Shown here: one piece after another, positions 44,621-52,083 of the stretch | How positions within the stretch are numbered: position 1 is the first letter of the stretch | How the letters are laid out: the number at the start of each line of letters is the position of its first letter | Assembly (NCBI RefSeq): GCF_000308535.1 | Contig: NZ_BAFW01000257.1 | Span: forward strand, 1 to 56,788 | DNA: 56,788 nucleotides | Direction: 5' to 3' | Source: Nocardia cerradoensis NBRC 101014 | GTDB taxonomy: Bacteria > Actinomycetota > Actinomycetes > Mycobacteriales > Mycobacteriaceae | Position numbers and translations under genes: made by a program | The notes under the pieces: model-generated | Databases searched by the model: none | Told to the model about the DNA's origin: nothing | What the model saw: only the letters and a program-made list of their open reading frames with translations

Positions 44621-45459
44621 TCACCGCGGCGATCGATACCCGCAGACCGACACTGGCCGAACGTGCGGCCATCGTGGCCGGTGACAGCCTGACCATCGCC
44701 AAGCGCAACGTCATCAAGATCAAACGAGTGCCCGATGTACTGATCTTCTCGACGCTGTCGCCGATCATGTTCGTCCTGCTGTTCGCCTACATCTTCGGCT
44801 CGGCGATCAGCGTGCAGGGCACCTCGTACCGCGAATTCCTGATCGCCGGCATCTTCGCCCAGACCTCGGTCTTCGGCGCCACGTTCACCGGCACCAGCCT
44901 GGCCGAGGATATGCAGCGCGGAATCATCGACCGATTCCGCTCGCTGCCGATGGCGCCCTCCGCGGTCCTGGTCGGGCGCACCGTGGCCGATGTCGCCATC
45001 AATGTGGTGAGCCTGGTGGTGATGTCGGTGACCGGACTGCTCGTCGGCTGGCGCATCCACGGCTCCTTCCTCGAGGCCGTGCTGGCCTATGTCCTGTTGT
45101 TGCTGTTCGCCTACGCGATTTCCTGGATCATGGCCGTGGTCGGTTTGCTGGTGCGCGCGCCGGAAGTGTTCAACAACGCCAGTTTCATGGTGATCTTCCC
45201 GCTGACCTTCATCGCCAACACCTTCGTGCCCAGCGAGGTGCTGCCGACACCGCTGCGTGTGGTCGCGGAATGGAATCCGGTCTCGGCGGTGACGCAGGCG
45301 ACGCGCGATCTGTTCGGCAACACGAGTCCGGCGAATCCGACGCCCGATGTGTGGTCGCTGCAGCATCCGGTGGCGACGACATTGATCTGGGTGGTGGCGA
45401 TTCTGGTGATCTTCGTGCCGCTGGCACTGCGTCAGTTCAAGCGGTCCGTCAGCCGGTGA
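44617..45459 (+). CDS. ABC-2 permease, DrrB-type
   Basis: A 280-aa membrane subunit with six hydrophobic segments, including VLIFSTLSPIMFVLLFAYIF, VAINVVSLVVMSVTGLLVGW, LAYVLLLLFAYAISWIMAVV, and SFMVIFPLTFIANTFVPSEV. A cytoplasmic N-terminus with SLTIAKRNVIKIKRVPDVL fits DrrB/ABC-2 permeases. It overlaps the ATPase gene by four bases and would form the export channel with it. Physiological cargo cannot be told from sequence. Confidence 0.93.
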   Translation: MITAAIDTRRPTLAERAAIVAGDSLTIAKRNVIKIKRVPDVLIFSTLSPIMFVLLFAYIFGSAISVQGTSYREFLIAGIFAQTSVFGATFTGTSLAEDMQRGIIDRFRSLPMAPSAVLVGRTVADVAINVVSLVVMSVTGLLVGWRIHGSFLEAVLAYVLLLLFAYAISWIMAVVGLLVRAPEVFNNASFMVIFPLTFIANTFVPSEVLPTPLRVVAEWNPVSAVTQATRDLFGNTSPANPTPDVWSLQHPVATTLIWVVAILVIFVPLALRQFKRSVSR

Positions 45460-45512
45460 GGCTCTCACCTGGCGCTACTGCGGCCGGCCCGGGGCTGTGA
45501 CAGCATGGGGGC

Positions 45513-45731
45513 ATGCAGTTGGGCAGTTCCCGGAAATCCGGTCGGTTGCGTAATCGGCTCATCGCGGCGGGCATTGCCGCGGCCGCCGGCGGTGCCGCAT
45601 GGGCGGCCGCCTCGCGTCGCCCGCAGCTGCCGGAGCCGGCCGCCGAACCGCCGCGGCTGGGATATGCGGACGGAGCGAGCGCATCCGGGACGGCGGCGAA
45701 CCCGGCCGACGACGCGGCGCACACCGGCTAG
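45513..45731 (+). CDS. Small hypothetical protein with one membrane helix
   Basis: A 72-aa reading frame from ATG at 45513: a basic N-terminus (SSRKSGRLRNRL), one hydrophobic segment (IAAGIAAAAGGAAWAAA), then a Pro/Ala-rich acidic tail. It has the layout of a single-pass or secreted small protein. There is no strong ribosome site and I recognise no family. It lies between the ABC permease and ppiA. Confidence 0.5.
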   Translation: MQLGSSRKSGRLRNRLIAAGIAAAAGGAAWAAASRRPQLPEPAAEPPRLGYADGASASGTAANPADDAAHTG

Positions 45732-45776
45732 GCGCGCCCCGCGAGTACGGACAGCCGACATGGCACGATATTCGGC

Positions 45777-46304
45777 GTGACCTCACCGAATCAGACCGCC
45801 GTGGCCGTCCTGCACACCAACCTCGGCGACATCAAGATCTCGCTCTTCGGTAACCACGCCCCGAAGACGGTGCGTAACTTCGTCGGCCTCGCCGACGGCA
45901 GCGCGGCCTACACGACGACGAACGCCGGCGGCGGCACCTCCGGACCGTTCTACGACGGCAGCGTATTCCACCGCGTGATCGACGGTTTCATGATTCAGGG
46001 CGGTGACCCGACGGGTACCGGCCGTGGTGGGCCGGGCTACGAATTCGCCGACGAATTCCACCCCGAACTGCGCTTCGACCGCGGCTACCTGCTGGCCATG
46101 GCCAATGCCGGACCCGGCACCAACGGTTCGCAGTTCTTCATCACCGTCGGTGCGCAGCCGCACCTGAACCGCCGCCACACCATCTTCGGCGAAGTGGTGG
46201 ACGCCGATTCGCGCAAGGTCGTCGACGCCATCGCGACCACCGCGACCGACCGCAACGACCGGCCGAAGGAGCCGGTCGTCATCTCGAGCATCACCCTGAG
46301 CTGA
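45777..46304 (+). CDS. ppiA: Peptidyl-prolyl cis-trans isomerase, cyclophilin type
   Basis: A 175-aa cytoplasmic cyclophilin that speeds proline isomerisation during folding. The catalytic FHRVIDGFMIQGGDP (with the active-site Arg), the GTGRGGPGYEFADEF loop, LLAMANAGPGTNGSQFFIT and NRRHTIFGEVV are all present. It starts with GTG at 45777. It is the counterpart of Rv0009 and marks the return to M. tuberculosis-like gene order. The rhomboid gene follows 14 bp later. Confidence 0.96.
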   Translation: MTSPNQTAVAVLHTNLGDIKISLFGNHAPKTVRNFVGLADGSAAYTTTNAGGGTSGPFYDGSVFHRVIDGFMIQGGDPTGTGRGGPGYEFADEFHPELRFDRGYLLAMANAGPGTNGSQFFITVGAQPHLNRRHTIFGEVVDADSRKVVDAIATTATDRNDRPKEPVVISSITLS

Positions 46305-46318
46305 CCCATCGGAGTTTC

Positions 46319-47188
46319 GTGAATCCGCAACCGCCCGCACCGACCTGCTACCGCCATCCCGATCGCACCACCGGATTGGCATGCACGCGGTGCGGGCGGC
46401 CGGCGTGCCCCCAATGTCTGCAACCGGCCGCCGTCGGGCAGCACTGCGCGGAGTGTGTCGCGCAGGGGCGCAGCGATATTCGCCCCGGCCGGCCGGCCGT
46501 CACCGGTCCGTTCGCCACCGCGCGCCGCACGCCGTATGTCACCTACGCGCTGATCGCGATCAATGTCGCGGTCTTCGCCGTCACCGCGAGCCAAGCCCAC
46601 AGCGTCACCGACAATCATCTGTCGCAGCTGTTCTACGACTGGGTGCTCGCCCCGCAGTGGGTCGCCCAGGGGCAGTGGATTCGCGTCCTCGGTTCCGGAT
46701 TCCTGCACTACGGGCCGCTGCACCTGGTGGTCAACATGTTCGCCCTCTACATTCTCGGCCGCGATACCGAACTCGTGCTGGGACGTTCGCGATTCCTCGC
46801 GATCTATCTGGTTTCGCTGCTCGGCGGATCGGCGGCGGTCATGTGGCTGGCGACCGATTCCGCCACGGCCGGTGCGTCAGGCGCCATCTACGGGCTGTTC
46901 GGCGCGATGACCGTCATTCTGCTGCGGCTGCGGCAGAGTCCCGTGCAGATGCTGGTGTTGATCGCGATCAACCTGCTCATCAGCGTGTCCCTGCCGGGTA
47001 TCTCGCTGTGGGGCCATCTCGGTGGACTGGTGGCGGGCACGCTCGCCGCCGCCGGAATCCTGTTCCTGCCGGAATGGCTGCGGGCGCGGACCCGGGATTC
47101 GATCCGGTGGATCGGATGGGGTTCGGTGGCAGGTCTCGCGGTGCTGACGATCGCGCTGATCGGCGCGGGTGCGGCGGTTCTCGCCTGA
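46319..47188 (+). CDS. Rhomboid-family intramembrane serine protease with N-terminal zinc-binding B-box
   Basis: A 289-aa membrane protease. The N-terminus has paired Cys/His ligands (CYRHPDRTTGLACTRCGRPA, then CPQC and HCAEC), a B-box-like zinc module often found on actinobacterial rhomboids. The membrane domain carries the catalytic Ser in GASGAIYG (S187) and His in LWGHLGG (H233), plus the HLVVNMFAL helix. GTG at 46319 follows CGGAG. Its substrate is unknown. It is placed immediately after ppiA. Confidence 0.93.
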   Translation: MNPQPPAPTCYRHPDRTTGLACTRCGRPACPQCLQPAAVGQHCAECVAQGRSDIRPGRPAVTGPFATARRTPYVTYALIAINVAVFAVTASQAHSVTDNHLSQLFYDWVLAPQWVAQGQWIRVLGSGFLHYGPLHLVVNMFALYILGRDTELVLGRSRFLAIYLVSLLGGSAAVMWLATDSATAGASGAIYGLFGAMTVILLRLRQSPVQMLVLIAINLLISVSLPGISLWGHLGGLVAGTLAAAGILFLPEWLRARTRDSIRWIGWGSVAGLAVLTIALIGAGAAVLA

Positions 47189-47213
47189 TTCGGTGCGCGG
47201 TGGGGTTCCGGTG

Positions 47214-47732
47214 TCAGCTGGTGCGCGGTTCGGTGGGAACGAGACCGTGCACGGTCATCACATCCAGGACGTCCTGGGGATGGGTACCGAGATCCCAGCG
47301 GCCGAAGATCACCAGCCGCTCCTCACCCTTGTGGTCGACGTCGAGTTCCAGATTGGGGATGCTGCGGCCCAGGCGCCGGAACCCGACGACTCGCGCCCGC
47401 AGAATCTGGTCGGGACCGTAGCGTACCGGCCCGAACAGGCCACGAATCACCAGGTGGGCCGGATGCCCGGGAACGACGGTCAGGCGCGGGCGCTGCCGGA
47501 AGCCCAATCCGGCCAGGCACAGCAGCAGCGCCGCGGCCAAGCCGATCAACAGCCGGCTCGGCGCGTCGGAGGCGAACACGGCGGCCACTGCCAGCGCCAC
47601 TCCGCCGAGAGTGACCGCGGCCAGGGCGGGTGCCGGTGTGGACCACTCGAGCCGGGGCGCCGGCTCCGGACTACCGAATTCCCCAGCGGACCCGGGACGA
47701 TCGGACTCGGGGTGTTCGGGCGGTGTGCTCAC
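47214..47732 (-). CDS. PH-domain membrane protein (Rv0010c-like)
   Basis: A 172-aa protein with a disordered Pro/Ser N-terminus, two membrane helices (LAAVTLGGVALAVAAVFA; LLIGLAAALLLCLAGLGF) and a bacterial PH domain from RPRLTVVPGHPAHLVIRG, with VRYGPDQILRARVVGFRRLG. It corresponds to Rv0010c. Function is unknown. GTG at 47732 has GAGGAG 12 bases upstream; TTG at 47741 is an alternative. Its upstream region has two DnaA boxes (47754-47774). It converges with the rhomboid gene. Confidence 0.87.
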   Translation of the reverse strand: MSTPPEHPESDRPGSAGEFGSPEPAPRLEWSTPAPALAAVTLGGVALAVAAVFASDAPSRLLIGLAAALLLCLAGLGFRQRPRLTVVPGHPAHLVIRGLFGPVRYGPDQILRARVVGFRRLGRSIPNLELDVDHKGEERLVIFGRWDLGTHPQDVLDVMTVHGLVPTEPRTS

Positions 47733-47745
47733 GGTCCCCAATTGC

Positions 47746-47774
47746 TCCTCGAGTTGTCCACAGAATCATCCACA
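47746..47774. promoter_or_regulatory. DnaA-box pair with composite CTCGAGGA element, 29 kb from oriC
   Basis: TTGTCCACA (47754-47762, perfect mycobacterial consensus) and TCATCCACA (47766-47774) lie in the same orientation three bases apart. The first is fused to TCCTCGAG on the same spacing as in oriC. The pair lies 14 bp upstream of the PH-domain gene start. Confidence 0.75.
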
Positions 47775-47818
47775 GGTGTGCATGAATCACACGCGTGTAA
47801 TAAGGCTGAACGCCACCC

Positions 47819-47883
47819 GATCAGCGCCACCCGTGCGACAGCACGATCAGCGCCACCCGTGCGACAGCACGATCAGCGCCACC
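47819..47883. repeat. 26-bp tandem repeat extending into the 3' end of crgA
   Basis: Two perfect 26-bp copies (47819-47844, 47845-47870) and a 13-bp partial third (47871-47883) that includes the crgA stop and last codons. The unit starts GATCAGCGCC and ends GCGACAGCAC. Confidence 0.95.
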
Positions 47884-48136
47884 GCATCGTCATGATCAGG
47901 CCGATCACCATGAGTCCGAAGCCGATCAGGAAGTTCCAGGCGTTGAGATCGCTCATCCATTGGATGTGGTCGGCGCCCAGGTAGTAGACCAGCAACCATG
48001 CCAGACCGGCCAGCATGAAGCCGAGCATGATCGCCACATACCAGACCGGCGACGGACCGCCCTTCACCTTCACCGGGGTGCGGCTGGTCGGGTTGATCGT
48101 GTAGTCGGTCTTCTTGCGGACCTTCGACTTGGGCAT
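47873..48136 (-). CDS. crgA: Cell division protein CrgA
   Basis: An 87-aa two-helix membrane protein: basic start MPKSKVRKKTDYTINPTSRT, then WYVAIMLGFMLAGLAWLLVY, and NFLIGFGLMVIGLIMTMRWR. CrgA recruits or stabilises divisome and elongation proteins (FtsZ, FtsQ, FtsI, CwsA in mycobacteria). It matches Rv0011c in place and size. The last codons coincide with a 26-bp tandem repeat. The ribosome site GAGGACGTC lies right before the ATG at 48136. Confidence 0.95.
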   Translation of the reverse strand: MPKSKVRKKTDYTINPTSRTPVKVKGGPSPVWYVAIMLGFMLAGLAWLLVYYLGADHIQWMSDLNAWNFLIGFGLMVIGLIMTMRWR

Positions 48137-48218
48137 GACGTCCTCGTATTCGGCGTGCAGGTCTGCCTAAAGGCTATCTCAGCTGCGTATCGATGGTGGC
48201 GCCACGTACTCTCGAACC

Positions 48219-48857
48219 ATGCGTGTTCTGGTCGTCGACAATTACGACAGCTTCGTATTCAACCTGGTCCAATATCTGGGCCAGCTGGGTGCGGAGGCGA
48301 CCGTCTGGCGCAACGACGACTCCCGGCTGCAGGACACCGACGCCGTGGCCGCCGATTTCGACGGCCTGTTGATCAGCCCCGGCCCGGGCACCCCGGACCG
48401 CGCCGGTGCGAGTATCGAACTGGTCCGCGCCTGCGCCCGGACCCGGACTCCGCTGCTCGGCGTGTGCCTGGGACATCAGGCGATCGGCGCGGCGTTCGGA
48501 GCGACCGTGACCCGCGCTCCCGAGCTGCTGCACGGCAAGACGAGTTCGGTTTTCCACATCGGTGCCGGAGTGCTGGCCGGGCTGCCCGACCCGTTCACCG
48601 CCACCCGCTATCACTCGCTGACCGTGCTCGAGGACACCTTGCCCGGCGATATCGAGGTGATCGGACGCACCGAGAGCGGCATCGTGATGGCCGTGCGGCA
48701 CCGCGACCTGCCCATCCACGGTGTGCAGTTCCATCCCGAATCGGTGCTCACTCAGGGCGGGCACCGGATGCTGGCGAACTGGCTCGAGGTGTGCGGCGAG
48801 CGTCCGGCCGAGGGCCTGGTCGAGACGCTCGAATCCGAGGTCGCCGCGCTGGTCTGA
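48219..48857 (+). CDS. trpG: Aminodeoxychorismate/anthranilate synthase glutamine amidotransferase
   Basis: A 212-aa class I glutamine amidotransferase that supplies ammonia to chorismate-using synthases for folate or tryptophan. The nucleophile is in LLGVCLGHQAIGAAFG; the His-Glu pair is in VQFHPESVLT; the oxyanion motif is SPGPGTPDRAG. It corresponds to Rv0013 (trpG/pabA). Which synthase it serves cannot be told. A 93-bp gap with a leader ORF separates it from the RibD-like reductase, so the two may be co-transcribed. Confidence 0.93.
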   Translation: MRVLVVDNYDSFVFNLVQYLGQLGAEATVWRNDDSRLQDTDAVAADFDGLLISPGPGTPDRAGASIELVRACARTRTPLLGVCLGHQAIGAAFGATVTRAPELLHGKTSSVFHIGAGVLAGLPDPFTATRYHSLTVLEDTLPGDIEVIGRTESGIVMAVRHRDLPIHGVQFHPESVLTQGGHRMLANWLEVCGERPAEGLVETLESEVAALV

Positions 48858-48910
48858 CCCGGTTGCTGCGCTGGGCAAGCGAAAGCCTCACCGTGACAAG
48901 GAGTGTGCGC

Positions 48911-48952
48911 ATGCATGAGCTCGGCGCGGTCGTCGTGGCCCGGCGGCGCTGA
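48911..48952 (+). CDS. Putative 13-codon leader ORF coupled to the reductase gene
   Basis: ATG at 48911 has AAGGAG (48897-48902) at ideal spacing and encodes MHELGAVVVARRR. Its TGA (48950-48952) overlaps the reductase ATG (48952-48954) as TGATG. The reductase has no other ribosome site, so it is probably translated by reinitiation from this ORF. Confidence 0.6.
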   Translation: MHELGAVVVARRR

Positions 48953-49665
48953 TGGCCCGGCCGTACGTCGTGCTCTCGGTGGCTACCAGCATCGACGGAT
49001 ATATCGACGATGCCGGTCCGCAACGATTGCTGCTGTCCAACGCGGAGGATTTCGATCGCGTCGACCAGGTGCGTGCCGAATCCGACGCGATTCTCATCGG
49101 AGCCGAGACTCTGCGACGCGACGATCCCCGGTTGTCGCTGAGCAGTGAGCGACGACGCGAGGCGCGGATCGCGGCGGGAAAACCCGAATTCCCGGTGCGC
49201 GTCGTCGTCACCGCGAGCGGTGAACTCGACCCCGGGCAGCGGTTGTGGAACCAGGGTGGCCGGCGGCTGGTCTATACGACCACGGCCGGGCGGGAGCGGC
49301 TCGGCGATCGGCTGGCCGGCCGAGCCGAGGTCGTCTCCCTCGGCAGTTCCGTCGACTTCTCCGCGCTGCTCGACGATCTGGGCGAGCGCGGGATCGCCCG
49401 CCTGATGGTCGAGGGCGGAGGCCGCATCCACACCGCCTTCCTGGCGGCGGATCTGGCCGACGAACTGCTGATGGCGGTCGCCCCGGTACTGGTCGGTGAC
49501 AGCGCGGCCCCGAAATTTTTGCATCCGGCCGACTTTCCCGGCGGTTCTCGGCGCAGAATGGCTTTGGTGGATATCACTCGCCTCGGGGATATCGCAGTCC
49601 TGCGGTATCTGCCGCGGCCGGCACCGTCCGATGGGAGTTCGGCGATGATGAAAGACGCACTGTGA
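48952..49665 (+). CDS. RibD C-terminal-type pyrimidine reductase
   Basis: A 237-aa NADPH-dependent reductase with a dihydrofolate-reductase fold, as in the C-terminal half of RibD. Visible: PYVVLSVATSIDGYI at the N-terminus, DAILIGAETLRRDDPRL, VEGGGRIHTAFLAADL and the terminal VDITRLGDIAVLRYL. It would reduce the ribosylamino-pyrimidine in riboflavin synthesis or a related pteridine. The matching deaminase is encoded next, overlapping by four bases (GTGA), so the RibD bifunctional enzyme appears split with reversed order. It depends on a leader ORF for translation. Confidence 0.87.
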   Translation: MARPYVVLSVATSIDGYIDDAGPQRLLLSNAEDFDRVDQVRAESDAILIGAETLRRDDPRLSLSSERRREARIAAGKPEFPVRVVVTASGELDPGQRLWNQGGRRLVYTTTAGRERLGDRLAGRAEVVSLGSSVDFSALLDDLGERGIARLMVEGGGRIHTAFLAADLADELLMAVAPVLVGDSAAPKFLHPADFPGGSRRRMALVDITRLGDIAVLRYLPRPAPSDGSSAMMKDAL

Positions 49666-50168
49666 CAACCGAATCCGATGCGTGGGAGTCGGTCGAGTCG
49701 GCCAGCCGTGTTCCCGGCCGGCCCGGGGCGCACCGGTTCTGGATGCATCACGCGATCGGCTTGGCCCGCCTGTGCCCGCCGAGTGCCACCGCCTTTTCGG
49801 TCGGTGCGGTGATCGTCGGCCCGGACGGCGTCGAACTCGCGCACGGCTACTCCCGCGAAACCGAGCCGAAGGTGCACGCCGAGGAATCGGCACTGAACAA
49901 ACTCGGCGCCGATCCCCGGCTCGCGCAGGCCACCCTCTACAGCACGCTCGAACCCTGTTCCACCCGCGCCTCGGTCGGGCGCGCCCCGTGTGCCGACCGC
50001 ATCCTGGCCGCCGGAATTCCGCGCGTCGTCATCGCGTGGCGTGAACCGCGCACCTTCGTGGAGAACTGTGTCGGCGTGGAGAACCTGCGTGATCACGGCG
50101 TCGAGGTGATCGGACTTCCCGACCTGGCCGACGAGGCCATGTCGATGAATCGCCACCTCGCGCTGTGA
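49662..50168 (+). CDS. RibD N-terminal-type deaminase
   Basis: A 168-aa zinc deaminase. The zinc motif is VHAEES (H72, E74) with LEPCSTRASVGRAPC (C99, C110). The C-terminal RVVIAWREPRTFVENCVG and GVEVIGLPDLADEAMSMNRH resemble the deaminase half of RibD more than cytidine deaminases. It likely acts with the adjacent reductase. The start is GTG at 49662, overlapping the reductase stop. It converges with pknB, 13 bp between stops. Confidence 0.87.
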   Translation: MTTESDAWESVESASRVPGRPGAHRFWMHHAIGLARLCPPSATAFSVGAVIVGPDGVELAHGYSRETEPKVHAEESALNKLGADPRLAQATLYSTLEPCSTRASVGRAPCADRILAAGIPRVVIAWREPRTFVENCVGVENLRDHGVEVIGLPDLADEAMSMNRHLAL

Positions 50169-50181
50169 TCACCGGCCAGCG

Positions 50182-52083
50182 TCAGGGCGGGCCCAGTACT
50201 CCCGTGACGATCGTGATGGTCGCGTTGCGTGCCACCGACGAACCCGGCCGCGGCTGCTGATCGATCACCCGGCCGACATTGCTCGCGTCGAACGTGCCCT
50301 GGGTGCTCTGGCTGATCTGGCCCACACCACCGGTCCAGCCCACCGAGCGCAATTTGTCCACGGCCTGCGACGGGGTGAGACCGGTCAGCGACGGCATGGT
50401 GATCTGATCGCTGGACACCTGCACGGTGATGGTCGATCCCTTGTCGGCCATCGAACCGCCGGCCGGATCGGTGGACAGCACCTCACCGGCGGGCCGTGAC
50501 GAGCTGACCTTCTGGATCACGACCTTGAATCCCGCGCTGTCGGCCAGATTCGGTTCCGCCACATCGATCGACTGGCCCACCACATCGGGCACGCGAACCT
50601 GGTCCGGGCCCTTGCCGAGGGTGATCGTCACCTTCGAACCGGCATCGATCTTGGTTCCGGCGGCGGGGGATTCGGCGATCACCTTGTCCTTGTCCTCCGG
50701 GCTGGAGGCGCCGCGCTGGATCTGTGGATCCAGGAGCAGCCCAGCCGCGTTCAAATTCTGCTCGGCCTGCTGCTGGGTGAGTTTCGTCAGCTGTGGCACC
50801 GGCACCTGCTGCGGACCGGTCGAAATCTGCAGGGTCACCGTGGACCCCTTGTCGACGCGCGCACCGCCCAGGGGCTGGGTCGCGACCACATTGCCGCTGG
50901 CGACCTTGCCGTCCGGTTTCGGCTGGACGGCGACATTGAACCCCAGTTTCTGGAGATCGTTGCGCGCCTGCTCCGCCGGCTGATTGGACAGATCGGGTAT
51001 CGCGACCTGATCGGGTCTGCTGCCCGGACCGATCAACACCCAGAACAGCGCCACCAGCACCGCGACCACCGCCGCGGCACCGATACCGATCCACAGCTTG
51101 CGCCGCGAACCGTCGGATTCGGGTTCCGGCTCGTCGTCGCCGTCGTTGCGTTCGACCGTGCGGTAGCTGCGCGGTTCGGGCTCCATGCTGCCGAGGAAGG
51201 TGGTGCGGTCCTCCTCGGTCATCACCATCGGCGCCTGCGGCTTCTGGCCGCCCAGCACCCGGATCAGGTCGGCGCGCATCTCGGCCGCGGACTGATACCG
51301 GTTGGCCGGATTCTTGCTCATCGCCTTGAGGATGACCGAATCGAGCTCGCGCGGTACGCCCGGATGAACCAGCGACGGCAGCTTCGGATCCTCGCGGACA
51401 TGCTGGTAGGCGACCGCGACCGGCGAATCACCGGTGAAAGGCGGCTGCCCCGTGAGGATTTCGTACAGCACACAGCCGACGGAGTACACGTCGGACCGGG
51501 CGTCGACCTGTTCGCCGCGCGCCTGTTCCGGTGACAGATACTGCGCGGTGCCGATCACCGCGGCGGTCTGGGTCATCGGATTCGAGCTGTCCGCGATGGC
51601 ACGCGCGATACCGAAGTCCATCACCTTCACCGCACCCTGGCGGTTGATCATGATGTTGGCCGGCTTCATATCGCGATGCACGATGCCGTTCTTGTGGCTG
51701 AAATCCAGTGCGGCACAGACATCGGCGATGATCTCCATCGCCCGGCGCGGCGGCAGCGGACCCTTGCCGCGCACGATATCGCGCAGCGTCTCGCCGTCGA
51801 CGTACTCCATCACGATGTAGGGCAGCGGGCCGCCGTCCACCTCGGCCTCGCCGGTGTCGTACACCGCGACGATCGCCGGATGGTTCAGCGCCGCCGCGTT
51901 CTGCGCCTCGCGCTTGAAGCGCAGATAGAACGTGGGGTCGCGGGCGAGATCCGCGCGCAGCACCTTGATCGCCACGTCGCGCCCCAGTCGCAGGTCACGA
52001 GCCTTGTGCACCTCCGACATACCACCGAATCCGATGATCTCGCCCAGTTCGTAGCGAGAAGACAGATTCTTCGGGGTCGTCAT
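50182..52083 (-). CDS. pknB: Serine/threonine protein kinase PknB with four PASTA domains
   Basis: A 633-aa transmembrane kinase. The kinase domain has GFGGMSEV, VAIKVL, HRDMKPANIM, DFGIAR and the activation loop MTQTAAVIGTAQYLSPEQ with the Thr residues autophosphorylated in mycobacteria. A juxtamembrane segment with TFLGSMEPE is followed by one helix (WIGIGAAAVVAVLVALFWVL) and four extracellular PASTA repeats that sense muropeptides or lipid II. Targets in this window probably include CwlM and the MurJ pseudokinase. ATG at 52083 overlaps the pknA stop by four bases. Confidence 0.97.
   Translation of the reverse strand: MTTPKNLSSRYELGEIIGFGGMSEVHKARDLRLGRDVAIKVLRADLARDPTFYLRFKREAQNAAALNHPAIVAVYDTGEAEVDGGPLPYIVMEYVDGETLRDIVRGKGPLPPRRAMEIIADVCAALDFSHKNGIVHRDMKPANIMINRQGAVKVMDFGIARAIADSSNPMTQTAAVIGTAQYLSPEQARGEQVDARSDVYSVGCVLYEILTGQPPFTGDSPVAVAYQHVREDPKLPSLVHPGVPRELDSVILKAMSKNPANRYQSAAEMRADLIRVLGGQKPQAPMVMTEEDRTTFLGSMEPEPRSYRTVERNDGDDEPEPESDGSRRKLWIGIGAAAVVAVLVALFWVLIGPGSRPDQVAIPDLSNQPAEQARNDLQKLGFNVAVQPKPDGKVASGNVVATQPLGGARVDKGSTVTLQISTGPQQVPVPQLTKLTQQQAEQNLNAAGLLLDPQIQRGASSPEDKDKVIAESPAAGTKIDAGSKVTITLGKGPDQVRVPDVVGQSIDVAEPNLADSAGFKVVIQKVSSSRPAGEVLSTDPAGGSMADKGSTITVQVSSDQITMPSLTGLTPSQAVDKLRSVGWTGGVGQISQSTQGTFDASNVGRVIDQQPRPGSSVARNATITIVTGVLGPP

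Noticed and set aside
29120..45776. Prophage or transposon
   Set aside because: No integrase, transposase, phage structural gene or terminal inverted repeat was seen; composition resembles the rest of the window.
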